Below are positions 1 through 9,080 of a stretch of DNA of 64,000 nt, piece after piece. Numbering within the stretch: position 1 is the stretch's first letter; the number at the start of each line of letters is the position of its first letter. A program made the translations under genes and the position numbers. Below the pieces are notes generated by a model. That model did not search any database, was not told the origin of the DNA, and was given only the letters and a program-made list of their open reading frames with translations. The stretch lies in NCBI GenBank assembly GCA_021741075.1, contig JAIOYO010000012.1:1-64000 (forward strand), in the 5' to 3' direction. This DNA comes from Flavobacteriales bacterium (GTDB taxonomy: Bacteria > Bacteroidota > Bacteroidia > UBA10329).

Positions 1-252
1 TGCAGCTGGCTCCTGCATGTTTGCGGCTGGCTCCTGCATGCTTGCAACTGGCTCCTGCATGCTTGCAGCTGGCTTCTGCATGCTTGCAGCTGGCTCCTGC
101 ATGCTTGCAGCTGGCTCCTGCATGCTTGCAGCTGGCTCCTGCATGCTTGCAGCTGGCTTCTGCATGTTTGCGGCTGGCTTCTGCATGCTTGCAGCTGGCT
201 TCTGCATGCTTGCAGCTGGCTCCTGCATGTTTGCAGCTGACTCCTGCTACTA
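1..252. repeat. 21-bp tandem repeat array, about 12 copies of TGCAGCTGGCTCCTGCATGCT, running off the left edge
   Basis: Direct reading; units in register from base 1, last copy degenerate (tgcagctgactcctgctacta); translates as MLAAGSC heptads. Confidence 0.95.
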
Positions 253-414
253 GTTTGCAGCATGCAGCAGTATTGTTGCTACGTATTCAAAGAACCCGCT
301 ACAAAACTGCGGGAAAGGAAAATGCGGAAATGGTAATTGTGACCGAAACGCCACTTTCTGTGACCGAACCACCCGTATTAGTGACGGAACGCGAAAAAGC
401 CATGCTTCAAATGC

Positions 415-927
415 TCAGCGCAGTTGCAGTCCCGACCACATCGGCAGCAGTTCGGCCACGCGCTTCAAGTTGGCCTTGGTCACTTCTATGCCTTCTGTCA
501 GATTCTTGGAAAAGAGTTCATGCTTCAACACCCGATTCACATGGGCCAGATTGAGGATGCGCTTGTTCGTTACCTGCACCAGACCAAACTCTTCTAGGTC
601 CTTCAGACTCACCAATGTTGTGCGCATGCAGTGTTTCTTCACCTCATTTGAGGCCTTCGAGTGCCGCACAAAAAAATAACAGTAGTTCTCCTCCACCGTT
701 ATATACAGCAGTTTGGCATACTCGAACTTCAGCTGTTCCTTTCCATTGATGAGAACAAACGAATTTGTCTTCTGTATCTTTTCAATCCTTTCGGCACAGA
801 GGGCACAGAGGCCACCGATGATGGCAAGATGGGCTGCATCTGCATTGCGCGCAGCACGTGGAGGGTTTTTCTTCTTCATGTTCCAAGAATCTGGTTGAAA
901 ACTGCAATTCCAGCCTACCAACCCCAA
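415..927 (-). CDS. LytTR-type DNA-binding domain protein
   Basis: LLYITVEENYCYFFV...RTTLVSLKDLEEFGLVQVTNKRILNLAHVNRV resembles a LytTR domain; N-terminal part of the ORF is probably not native coding. Confidence 0.65.
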   Translation of the reverse strand: MGLVGWNCSFQPDSWNMKKKNPPRAARNADAAHLAIIGGLCALCAERIEKIQKTNSFVLINGKEQLKFEYAKLLYITVEENYCYFFVRHSKASNEVKKHCMRTTLVSLKDLEEFGLVQVTNKRILNLAHVNRVLKHELFSKNLTEGIEVTKANLKRVAELLPMWSGLQLR

Positions 928-1232
928 ACCCTCACACCGCTGGTCAATACAAAGTTATTTCCTGACAAATAAGCGAGCAATAGCCATTTTCGGTCATTTT
1001 GCAGGGGCAGAACTCAGGGGTTTGCGCATAGGTCGGTTGGACATTGACACGAAAATAAAAAGCCCATCACAAAGTCACAACAAAAAAATGTGGCCATAAA
1101 TTACAGTTCTAAGGAAAGTTTGGCGGGGTAGGGATGAGGGTATTGCGGATGTGCGATAACTAATTCATAGTTTTCAACACTTTCCAGCGCAAATAACGTT
1201 TCAGTATATCTTTGAGCAAACGATGTTAAAAC

Positions 1233-3965
1233 ATGGCATTAAGTTGGAATGAGATAAAGGACCGCGCCCTGCGCTTCAGTAAAGATTGGGAAGGGGAAAA
1301 GCGCGAACGCGCGGAGAAAGACTCCTTCTACAACGATTTTTTCAATGTATTCGGCATTAGCCGAAGACGGGTTGCCACCTTTGAGGAACCCATTAAGAAA
1401 TTGACGGGCAATCAGGGATTCATTGACCTTTTTTGGAAAGGCACCTTGATGGTGGAGCACAAGAGCTTTGGCAAGAACTTGGATTCGGCCTTTGAGCAGG
1501 CCACCGATTATTTTGCTGGCCTCAAGGAACACGAACTACCTAAGTATATACTGGTAAGCGATTTTGCACGCTTCAAGCTTTATGACCTTGATGAGAAAAC
1601 GGAGCATGAATTTGCGCTAGCGGATTTCCATAAGGAAGTAAAGTTGTTCGGTTTTATTGCGGGGTATCAGAAAAAGCAATACCAGGCGGAAGACCCTGTA
1701 AATGTGAAGGCTGCCGAACTGATGGGCAAGCTGCACGATGAGTTGGAGCAGAACGGCTACGAGGGCCATGCCTTGGAGGTTTTTCTGGTGCGGCTGCTGT
1801 TCTGCCTGTTTGCCGATGATACGAGCATCTTTGAAAAGGACACGTTCAAGGATTACTTGGAGCAGCGCACGCGCGAAGATGGCAGCGATCTGGGCATGGC
1901 CTTGGCGCAGTTCTTCCAAGTGCTGAATACGCCCATGGACAAGCGGCAGAAGAGTTTGGACGAACAGTTGGCCGCCTTTCCGTATGTGAACGGGAGCCTG
2001 TTTGAAGAGATGCTGCCCATTGCGGCCTTTAACAGTACCATGCGCGAGTTGCTGTTGCAGTGCTGCGGGCTGGATTGGGGCAAAATATCGCCCGCCATTT
2101 TCGGGAGTATGTTCCAAAGTGTGATGAACCCCGAGGAACGCAGAAACCTTGGGGCGCACTATACGAGCGAGACGAACATCCTTAAACTGATCAAGCCGCT
2201 GTTCTTGGACGAACTGTGGGAGGAATTTGAACGGGTTAAGAAGAACAGCAAGCAGTTGGCGGCCTTCCACCACAAGTTGGGCACGCTGAAGTTCCTTGAC
2301 CCTGCCTGTGGTTGCGGCAACTTCCTAGTAATCACCTACCGCGAACTACGACTCTTGGAATTGGAGGTGCTGCGGGTGCAGCACAAGAACCAACAGGTAA
2401 TTGGCATTGGCGATATTATTTGGATAGATGTAGACCAGTTCTATGGCATTGAGTATGACGAATGGCCTGCGAAAATTGCCGAAGTGGCCTTGTGGCTGAT
2501 GGACCACCAGATGAACATGCGCATTGGCGAGGAGTTTGGGGAATATTTTGTGCGGCTGCCTTTGAAGAAGAGCGCCACCATTGTGCATGGCAATGCGCTG
2601 CGGGTGGATTGGGAGAGTGTGGTGCCGAAAACGGAGTTGAGTTTTATTTTGGGGAATCCGCCTTTTATCGGGTCAAAAATGATGAGCACGGGCCAACGTA
2701 CTGACTTGCTTCTCGCGTTTAACAATAGCAAAGGCTCAGGAACACTGGATTACGTGAGTGCTTGGTACATTAAGGCCGCAAACTATATAAGTGGAACAAA
2801 TATTACTTCAGCCTTTGTAAGTACAAACTCGATAACCCAAGGAGAACAGGTTAGCGCGTTATGGGGCGAGATGTTCAAGAATTACGGGATTAAAATTCAT
2901 TTTGCACATAGGACCTTCAACTGGAGCAATGAAGCTAGAGGAAATGCTGCGGTACATGTCGTAATAATTGGTTTTGGAGCTTTTGATATTCCTTCCAAGC
3001 TGATATATGATTATGAGGATATTAAGGGTGAACCCCACGAGATAAAGGGCAAAAACATCAACCCATATCTAGTAATCGGTGATGATTTAGTGATCGCTGG
3101 ACGCAGTAAAGCACTAAGCCAGGTTCCAAAAATTGCATTTGGTAATCAACCAAATGATGGAGGTGGTTTTCTTTTCACTGATGAAGAATACAAGGATTTC
3201 GTTACTAAGGAACCAGAAGCAGCGAAATTTATTCGACCGTTTGTTGGAAGCTATGAATACATCAATAATGTAAGACGCTGGTGTTTGTGGTTAAGAGAAG
3301 CAGATCCTTCAGAACTCAAAAAGCTTCCACACGTAATGGGAAGAATTGAGATTGTAAAGAATCACAGACTCAGTAGCACGCGACCCGCAACTGTTGATTT
3401 AGCTAGCACCCCAACGCTGTTTGGTTTTACCTCCCACACTGGAACTCCATATATTATTATACCAAGCGTCTCTTCTGAACGGAGAAAATATATACCAATT
3501 GGGTTTATGCCACCCGAAGTTATAACCAGCAATCTTTGTTTGGTGGTTCCTGATGCCGGAATATTTCACTTTGGCATCCTTACATCTGATATGCATATGT
3601 CTTGGGTCAAATATGTCGGGGGCAGACTCAAAAGCGACTATAGGTATTCAAATTCCGTGGTCTACAACAACTACCCCTGGCCGAAAGAGCCCACAGCCGC
3701 GCAGAAAAAGGAAGTGGAAGAACGGGCGCAAGCGGTGCTTGATGCACGGCTTAAGTACCCTAACAGCAGTTTGGCCGATCTGTATGACCCGCTTACCATG
3801 CCGCCCGATCTGGTAAAAGCGCACCAAGCTTTAGACAAGGCTGTAGATAAATGCTACCGCAGCAAGCCTTTTGCCAATGAAACGGAACGGATTGAGTTTC
3901 TGTTTGAGTTGTATGGGGAGTATACGGCTCCTTTATTGAAAATTGAAAAGAAGAAGGGGAAATGA
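1233..3965 (+). CDS. MmeI-like type IIL restriction-modification fusion (nuclease + N6-adenine methyltransferase + TRD)
   Basis: Nuclease-like D-X9-E-X-K (DLFWKGTLMVEHK), SAM motif DPACGCGNFL, catalytic NPPF (GNPPFIGSKMM), 910 aa. Confidence 0.85.
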   Translation: MALSWNEIKDRALRFSKDWEGEKRERAEKDSFYNDFFNVFGISRRRVATFEEPIKKLTGNQGFIDLFWKGTLMVEHKSFGKNLDSAFEQATDYFAGLKEHELPKYILVSDFARFKLYDLDEKTEHEFALADFHKEVKLFGFIAGYQKKQYQAEDPVNVKAAELMGKLHDELEQNGYEGHALEVFLVRLLFCLFADDTSIFEKDTFKDYLEQRTREDGSDLGMALAQFFQVLNTPMDKRQKSLDEQLAAFPYVNGSLFEEMLPIAAFNSTMRELLLQCCGLDWGKISPAIFGSMFQSVMNPEERRNLGAHYTSETNILKLIKPLFLDELWEEFERVKKNSKQLAAFHHKLGTLKFLDPACGCGNFLVITYRELRLLELEVLRVQHKNQQVIGIGDIIWIDVDQFYGIEYDEWPAKIAEVALWLMDHQMNMRIGEEFGEYFVRLPLKKSATIVHGNALRVDWESVVPKTELSFILGNPPFIGSKMMSTGQRTDLLLAFNNSKGSGTLDYVSAWYIKAANYISGTNITSAFVSTNSITQGEQVSALWGEMFKNYGIKIHFAHRTFNWSNEARGNAAVHVVIIGFGAFDIPSKLIYDYEDIKGEPHEIKGKNINPYLVIGDDLVIAGRSKALSQVPKIAFGNQPNDGGGFLFTDEEYKDFVTKEPEAAKFIRPFVGSYEYINNVRRWCLWLREADPSELKKLPHVMGRIEIVKNHRLSSTRPATVDLASTPTLFGFTSHTGTPYIIIPSVSSERRKYIPIGFMPPEVITSNLCLVVPDAGIFHFGILTSDMHMSWVKYVGGRLKSDYRYSNSVVYNNYPWPKEPTAAQKKEVEERAQAVLDARLKYPNSSLADLYDPLTMPPDLVKAHQALDKAVDKCYRSKPFANETERIEFLFELYGEYTAPLLKIEKKKGK

Positions 3966-4798
3966 GTGCTCTAGAGAACATTACACATAACGTGGTTCGG
4001 CTAACCAGCACCTTCACAGATGGAAGACAATCTGTAGGCACTGGATTCTATTTTGCCTTGCATAGAACCGAACAAAAAACAATACCAATAATCATCACCA
4101 ACAAACATGTCGTACAAGGCTCCGTGAAAACCCTCTTTAAACTGAGCGTTAAGAAATTGAAGGAGTCTGTGACTGAAATGATAGATATTGGAATAGCAAG
4201 CACTGCTTGGATAAATCATCCAGACCCAAATGTAGATTTGTGTGCAATGCCATTTGCTCAAGTTTTAAATGTGATTCCTCCAGAGAATAAAGTGATTTGG
4301 AATTACTTGACAGAAGAGAACATGCCCAAACAAGAAGATTGGGATGCTATTTCCTCGGTAGAAGACGTTATTATGGTTGGCTATCCAAACGGAATTTGGG
4401 ACAGCGTTAACAATAGGCCTATCTACCGAAAAGGTATAACTGCGACCAATGCGCGAGTGAATTACTTAGGCGAGCCTAAGTTCTTGGTCGATATCGCTGC
4501 GTATCCGGGATCAAGCGGAAGTCCCGTTTTCATTTATCGTGATGGTTTAAATGTTGTGAATACTGCTGGAACCCAATTAGCGGGAAAGAAAAGTTACTTC
4601 TTCCTTGCTGGAATTCTTTTTGCAGTTCATACATACAATGCACAGGGTGAAATGATTGTGGAACCTTTACCTACAGATAATTCTACCAGAGTGTCTTCCA
4701 AAATCCCAACGAATCTTGGAATAGTCTTGAAATCAAATCTTATCTATGACTTTAAAAAAGTCATACCGAATGCTCTAACTGGTGGTGTACAGAAGTAA
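3962..4798 (+). CDS. trypsin-like serine peptidase, no obvious signal peptide
   Basis: IIITNKHVV (His), NVDLC (Asp), PGSSGSPVF (Ser); ATGA overlap with the RM gene stop. Confidence 0.75.
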   Translation: MSALENITHNVVRLTSTFTDGRQSVGTGFYFALHRTEQKTIPIIITNKHVVQGSVKTLFKLSVKKLKESVTEMIDIGIASTAWINHPDPNVDLCAMPFAQVLNVIPPENKVIWNYLTEENMPKQEDWDAISSVEDVIMVGYPNGIWDSVNNRPIYRKGITATNARVNYLGEPKFLVDIAAYPGSSGSPVFIYRDGLNVVNTAGTQLAGKKSYFFLAGILFAVHTYNAQGEMIVEPLPTDNSTRVSSKIPTNLGIVLKSNLIYDFKKVIPNALTGGVQK

Positions 4799-5004
4799 AG
4801 TACTGGAAAGATGACAACAGAAGAACAAAGGGTATTGACCCCCCCGCTCGCGCAAGAGTTCCAAAGGATCTCTTGTGTGGAACTAAGCACGATCAGTCTC
4901 CGACTGACCCTTTTAGCGAAAATTCGATTTTCTTTGTTGGAAAACCTTGGGTGTTTGTTTCATATCCGCATCAATGATCAGAACTCCTTTACCTTAAGAG
5001 CACT

Positions 5005-5332
5005 ATGATGCGGAATACGATTTTACTTGTGCGATTTGCATGTTTGGCTACAATACTCAGCCTGAGCTTTGCAAAGCAAACAGTTGCTCAAAGCGTTCTA
5101 CCCAAAGCCGTTAACGATTCTCTTTGGTCGGTTTGGAATGATCCAAAGCAAGCCGATACCAACCGCTTAAAGACCGCAGCTTTTACATTGGCTTCATCAC
5201 CGAGATCCTTCCACGCGATACGGTATTTATCCGTTCGCCTTTGGGCAGCAACTACAGCATTCCTGTTGACCAGATTGAACGGGTCTATATGCTAAGACCT
5301 CGCTTAGGTAAGCCAAGAGATGATTATTAGGA
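5005..5332 (+). pseudogene. remnant: signal peptide/TPR-protein N-terminus joined out of frame to another gene's 3' end
   Basis: SVLPKAVNDSLWSVWNDPKQADTNRLK resembles N-termini of Bacteroidota TPR proteins; another frame (from about 5185) reads FYIGFITEILPRDTVFIRSPLGSNYSIPVDQIERVYMLRPRLGKPRDDY*. Confidence 0.5.
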
Positions 5333-5449
5333 TAGCTTAACCCAGGGTGTCCAGAAGCCCAAAGTTAACCCCACCAAAGCAAGGAGACGATGGAGACTCT
5401 TGTAACTAATTGATTACAAAATGCGTCTATAAGGCAAAGCGCCCTTATC

Positions 5450-6802
5450 ATGAAACATTTGACAACCATCCTTTTTATAACGGCATGTACTTCGGTCTTT
5501 GCACAAACCCGCGTATCCGATTATTATCCTGATTCGAGAGCAACGCCTCCAACGGGGTTTTATATCAACCAATTGAATACCGTGACGGCTTCGCTCTTGG
5601 ATTCCATCATAGTAGGCGGCTGTGTGCAAGTTTCCAACTTTCAGTTCCATGGCCCTGCAAATGCTTTCGGCATCTTCATCGATAGTGTGGATGCCATTGG
5701 AATGAACGGGGGAATACTACTTACTACTGGACGAGCGAACGTTGCACTTGGACCAGACGACTCCAATAGTGCTGGGTATAATCAACAGGGTTCGGGCCAT
5801 CCCGACTTAACTGCTTTAAGTGGTGGGTTTTCATCCTTCGATGCGGTTTGGGTTGAATTTGATTTCACCCCCTTTGCAGATACCATCTTCGCATCTGATT
5901 TTGTCTTTGGTTCGGAGGAATACCCAGAGTATGTAAATGGTGGGTACAATGACTTTTTTGGATTCTTCATTTCGGGGCCGGGAATCTCCGGTCCATACTC
6001 AAACGGAGCGGAGAACATAGCCCTTGTGCCTAATTCGAGTGTTCCTATTGCCATCGATAATGTCAATAATGGCTACTCTGGATCAGAACCAGCAACTGGC
6101 CCCTGCACCAACTGCCAATATTATATCGACAATTCAAGCGGTCCATACATTCAATATGATGCATTTACAACTGTCATGAGCTTGGAGTATCCGGTTATCC
6201 CAGGCGAAACCTATCATTTTATGATCGCCATCTCAGACATCGGAGATGATGCTTTTGATTCAGGAGTTTTCATCGAATCGGAGAGTTTTTGTGGCAACAC
6301 CTGGTTTCAGTATGCACAGTTTGTGGCACAAGACCAAGGGGGGAATGGTTATCAGTTCCAGAATCAGTCCTTTCAAGCAGATGCCTATTTATGGGATTTT
6401 GGCGATGGTCAGACAAGCGAGGAGGAAAACCCCTTTCACGCGTATTCGGCACCGGGAGATTACGAGGTTACTTTAACCTGTAGCAATCTATGTTTCGACA
6501 CGGCCACAACCGTTCTGTTGAATGTTGGAACCGTGACCGACATCAATGAACTGGTGAGCATAGAGGCTCAAATAAGAAACATCGGACAAGATGAGATTGC
6601 TCTGAACTGTCAACTGCCAAGTTCTGCCATAGTTCAGCTCACCATATTGGATATGGAGGGAAGAACCCAATGGTCCGAATCGGTCGGAACAACAACCAAG
6701 TTCTCCAAGACAATGGATATATCCAGCCTCAGAAAGGGAATCTACCTCATGAGAATTGAGGCGAACAATTCGTCTTCTGTCCTGAGGTTTGTGAAAATGT
6801 AA
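5450..6802 (+). CDS. choice-of-anchor L domain protein with PKD domain and T9SS type A C-terminal sorting domain
   Basis: GGILLTTGRA...FASDFVFGSEEYPEYVNGGYNDFFGFFISGPG; WDFGDGQTSEEENPFHAYSAPGDYEVTLT; C-terminal LRKGIYLMRIEANNSSSVLRFVKM. Confidence 0.85.
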   Translation: MKHLTTILFITACTSVFAQTRVSDYYPDSRATPPTGFYINQLNTVTASLLDSIIVGGCVQVSNFQFHGPANAFGIFIDSVDAIGMNGGILLTTGRANVALGPDDSNSAGYNQQGSGHPDLTALSGGFSSFDAVWVEFDFTPFADTIFASDFVFGSEEYPEYVNGGYNDFFGFFISGPGISGPYSNGAENIALVPNSSVPIAIDNVNNGYSGSEPATGPCTNCQYYIDNSSGPYIQYDAFTTVMSLEYPVIPGETYHFMIAISDIGDDAFDSGVFIESESFCGNTWFQYAQFVAQDQGGNGYQFQNQSFQADAYLWDFGDGQTSEEENPFHAYSAPGDYEVTLTCSNLCFDTATTVLLNVGTVTDINELVSIEAQIRNIGQDEIALNCQLPSSAIVQLTILDMEGRTQWSESVGTTTKFSKTMDISSLRKGIYLMRIEANNSSSVLRFVKM

Positions 6803-7044
6803 AGACAGGATAAATCTCTGTGCATCTCCGTGTCCTCTGTGGCTACCCCCCCCCGCCCCCACAACTCTTCTAACCAATCTCTCGTGTGGAATGAAACACG
6901 ATCCGTTTTCCGCCTGCGGCAGAGAGGTTGCTTTGCTAAGTTGTAACTGATCTTACAAAGATTACGCGCATTCCGTAGGAGATTGCTTCGGTCCCTTCGG
7001 CCAACTCAAAACAGGCTATTCCTCCCTGTCAATGACGCTCAAAG

Positions 7045-7078
7045 AGACCTACAAGGTTTTTAGAAACCTAGTAGGTCT
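7045..7078. repeat. intergenic imperfect palindrome AGACCTACAAGGTTTTTAGAAACCTAGTAGGTCT
   Basis: Arms AGACCTAC/GTAGGTCT and AGGTTT/AAACCT, read directly. Confidence 0.8.
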
Positions 7079-7255
7079 TGTATAGAGAAAACGGGCCTCC
7101 CAATGGCGCACCTTTAGCCTTTCGCGTCCACCTCTCACACAAGCCTCCCCCACCCATAAAGTAAAAACCTTCACGTATTGCACCACTTTTGGTCTACACT
7201 GACCTAAGTCCTTTTTCCTATTCAGTGCTGCCCTCATCTTCGTCCAAAATAGGTT

Positions 7256-8632
7256 ATGCAACACAAAACCATTATCGAACCATTCCGCATTAAAAGTGTG
7301 GAACCCATACAACTTTCTACCGAAACACAACGGGTTGAAAACCTAAAGCAGGCGCATTACAATCCGTTCTTGTTGCTCTCTGATCAAGTAATCATTGATC
7401 TGCTCACCGACAGCGGAACATCGGCCATGAGTTCGGCCCAATGGGCTGGTATTCTGGAAGGCGATGAGGCGTATGCCGGCTCGCATTCGTGGTTAAAGAT
7501 GGAGCGCGTTATCAAAGACCTTACTGGTTTTGAGTTCATTCTTCCCACGCACCAAGGACGAGCCGCAGAGCGCATCATTTATGGTTACTTGGGTGGCGCA
7601 GGTAAGACCTTTATAAGCAACACACACTTCGATACTACCAGAGCCAATATTGAATTTTCGGGTGCCGAAGCCATCGATATTCCCATTGATGCCGCTCACG
7701 ACATGGCCAATTTTCATCCCTTTAAGGGAAACATGAACGTGCAGAAATTAGAAGCGCTTATTGCCGAGAAAGGTGCTGCCAACGTAGGTGCCGTTATTCT
7801 TACCGTTACCAACAACAGCAGCGGAGGGCAACCCGTAAGCATGGAAAATGCCGAGCAAGTGGCGGCCATTTGCAAGAAAAATGGCGTTCTTTTCATTTTA
7901 GATTGCTGCCGTATTGCCGAAAACAGCTACTTCATTAAGCATCGCGAAGCTGGTTTTGAAAACCATACCTACAAGCAAATTGCACAGAAGATGTTTGCCC
8001 TAGCAGATGGCGCAGTAATGAGTGCCAAAAAAGATGCATTGGTAAACATGGGTGGTTTTCTAGTGCTCAAAGACGAAACGGTTGCAGATGCCTGCAAAAG
8101 TCTGCTCATTATCACCGAAGGCTTTACCACCTATGGCGGGCTCTCTGGCCGAGATATGGAAGCCATTGCCATTGGGCTAGAAGAGGTTTTTGACCCGCAT
8201 TATTTGCAGTATCGCATTAAGAGCACCGAGTATTTGGGTTCCAAGCTGCGCGATATGGGCGTTCCGCTCATTTGGCCTACAGGAGGCCACGCGGTTTACA
8301 TTGATGCCAAATCACTGTATTCACATATTCCTTCCGAACAATATCCCGGACAGGCATTGGTGTGCGAGTTGTACCGTTTGGGCGGCATTCGCTCGGTAGA
8401 AATTGGTTCGGTGATGTTTGGCAAATATGACGATGCAGGTAAGCTTATTCCTGCTCCTATGGAGTTGGTGCGATTGGCCATTCCAAGGCGCGTGTACACC
8501 CAAAGCCACATCGAATATGTGATAGAAACTTTCGCGCAAATCATGAAAGAACGAACCAGCGTAAAAGGCTATCGCATTGTAAAGGAACCGAAGTTTCTAC
8601 GCCATTTTACGGCTCATTTCGAACAGATTTAA
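7256..8632 (+). CDS. tnaA: tryptophanase / beta-eliminating lyase
   Basis: Whole-length family resemblance: YNPFLLLSDQVIIDLLTDSGTSAMSSAQWAGILEGDEAYAGSHSW, LTVTNNSSGGQPVSMEN, DGAVMSAKKDALVNMGGFL. Confidence 0.85.
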   Translation: MQHKTIIEPFRIKSVEPIQLSTETQRVENLKQAHYNPFLLLSDQVIIDLLTDSGTSAMSSAQWAGILEGDEAYAGSHSWLKMERVIKDLTGFEFILPTHQGRAAERIIYGYLGGAGKTFISNTHFDTTRANIEFSGAEAIDIPIDAAHDMANFHPFKGNMNVQKLEALIAEKGAANVGAVILTVTNNSSGGQPVSMENAEQVAAICKKNGVLFILDCCRIAENSYFIKHREAGFENHTYKQIAQKMFALADGAVMSAKKDALVNMGGFLVLKDETVADACKSLLIITEGFTTYGGLSGRDMEAIAIGLEEVFDPHYLQYRIKSTEYLGSKLRDMGVPLIWPTGGHAVYIDAKSLYSHIPSEQYPGQALVCELYRLGGIRSVEIGSVMFGKYDDAGKLIPAPMELVRLAIPRRVYTQSHIEYVIETFAQIMKERTSVKGYRIVKEPKFLRHFTAHFEQI

Positions 8633-8636
8633 CCGC

Positions 8637-9080
8637 ATGTCAACCATCCGAATTACCAAGATTTTTCATTTCGAAATGGCGCATGCCTTGCACGGTTATG
8701 ACGGCAAATGCGCACAAATTCACGGCCATTCTTATGCGCTTTCGGTTACTGCCATCGGCACACCCATAACCGATACATCCAACCCAAAACTGGGCATGGT
8801 GATGGATTTTGGCGTGCTCAAAAAGTTGGTGAATGAAGTGATTGTCTCCACCTTAGACCACGCCTTGCTCCTATCCACACAATCAACTCAACTGAATCCC
8901 GAATCAAGTAGTTTGTTTGAACGGGTGGTGTACGTTCCGTACCAACCCACCTGCGAACACATGCTCGTAGATATTGCGGAGAAAATCCGCAATGGACTCC
9001 CTCAAGAGGTGAAATTGCATTCCCTTAAATTGGTAGAAACGCCTTCGAGCTATGCCGAATGGTTCGCCTGCGATAACTGA
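8637..9080 (+). CDS. queD: 6-pyruvoyl-tetrahydropterin synthase / QueD family
   Basis: FHFEMAHALHGYDGKCAQIHGHSYAL (CxxxHGH), MVMDFGVLK, LDHALLL, PTCEHM. Confidence 0.8.
   Translation: MSTIRITKIFHFEMAHALHGYDGKCAQIHGHSYALSVTAIGTPITDTSNPKLGMVMDFGVLKKLVNEVIVSTLDHALLLSTQSTQLNPESSSLFERVVYVPYQPTCEHMLVDIAEKIRNGLPQEVKLHSLKLVETPSSYAEWFACDN

Noticed and set aside
1-252. CRISPR array
   Set aside because: Units are directly tandem with no spacers and no cas genes nearby.
17-554. ORFs of 78 and 177 aa over the left repeat
   Set aside because: Both are produced by the repeat in alternative frames, with no recognisable domain.
1233-3965. BREX PglX methyltransferase
   Set aside because: N-terminal D-X9-EXK nuclease motif and length fit MmeI-type; no other BREX genes in the window.
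4811-5008. 65-aa ORF
   Set aside because: Overlaps the dispersed motif at 4867-4908; no homology signal; likely non-coding.
6844-6860. C9-G-C5 tract as a phase-variable promoter
   Set aside because: Lies after the anchor-L gene and far from the next start; no evidence of regulatory position.
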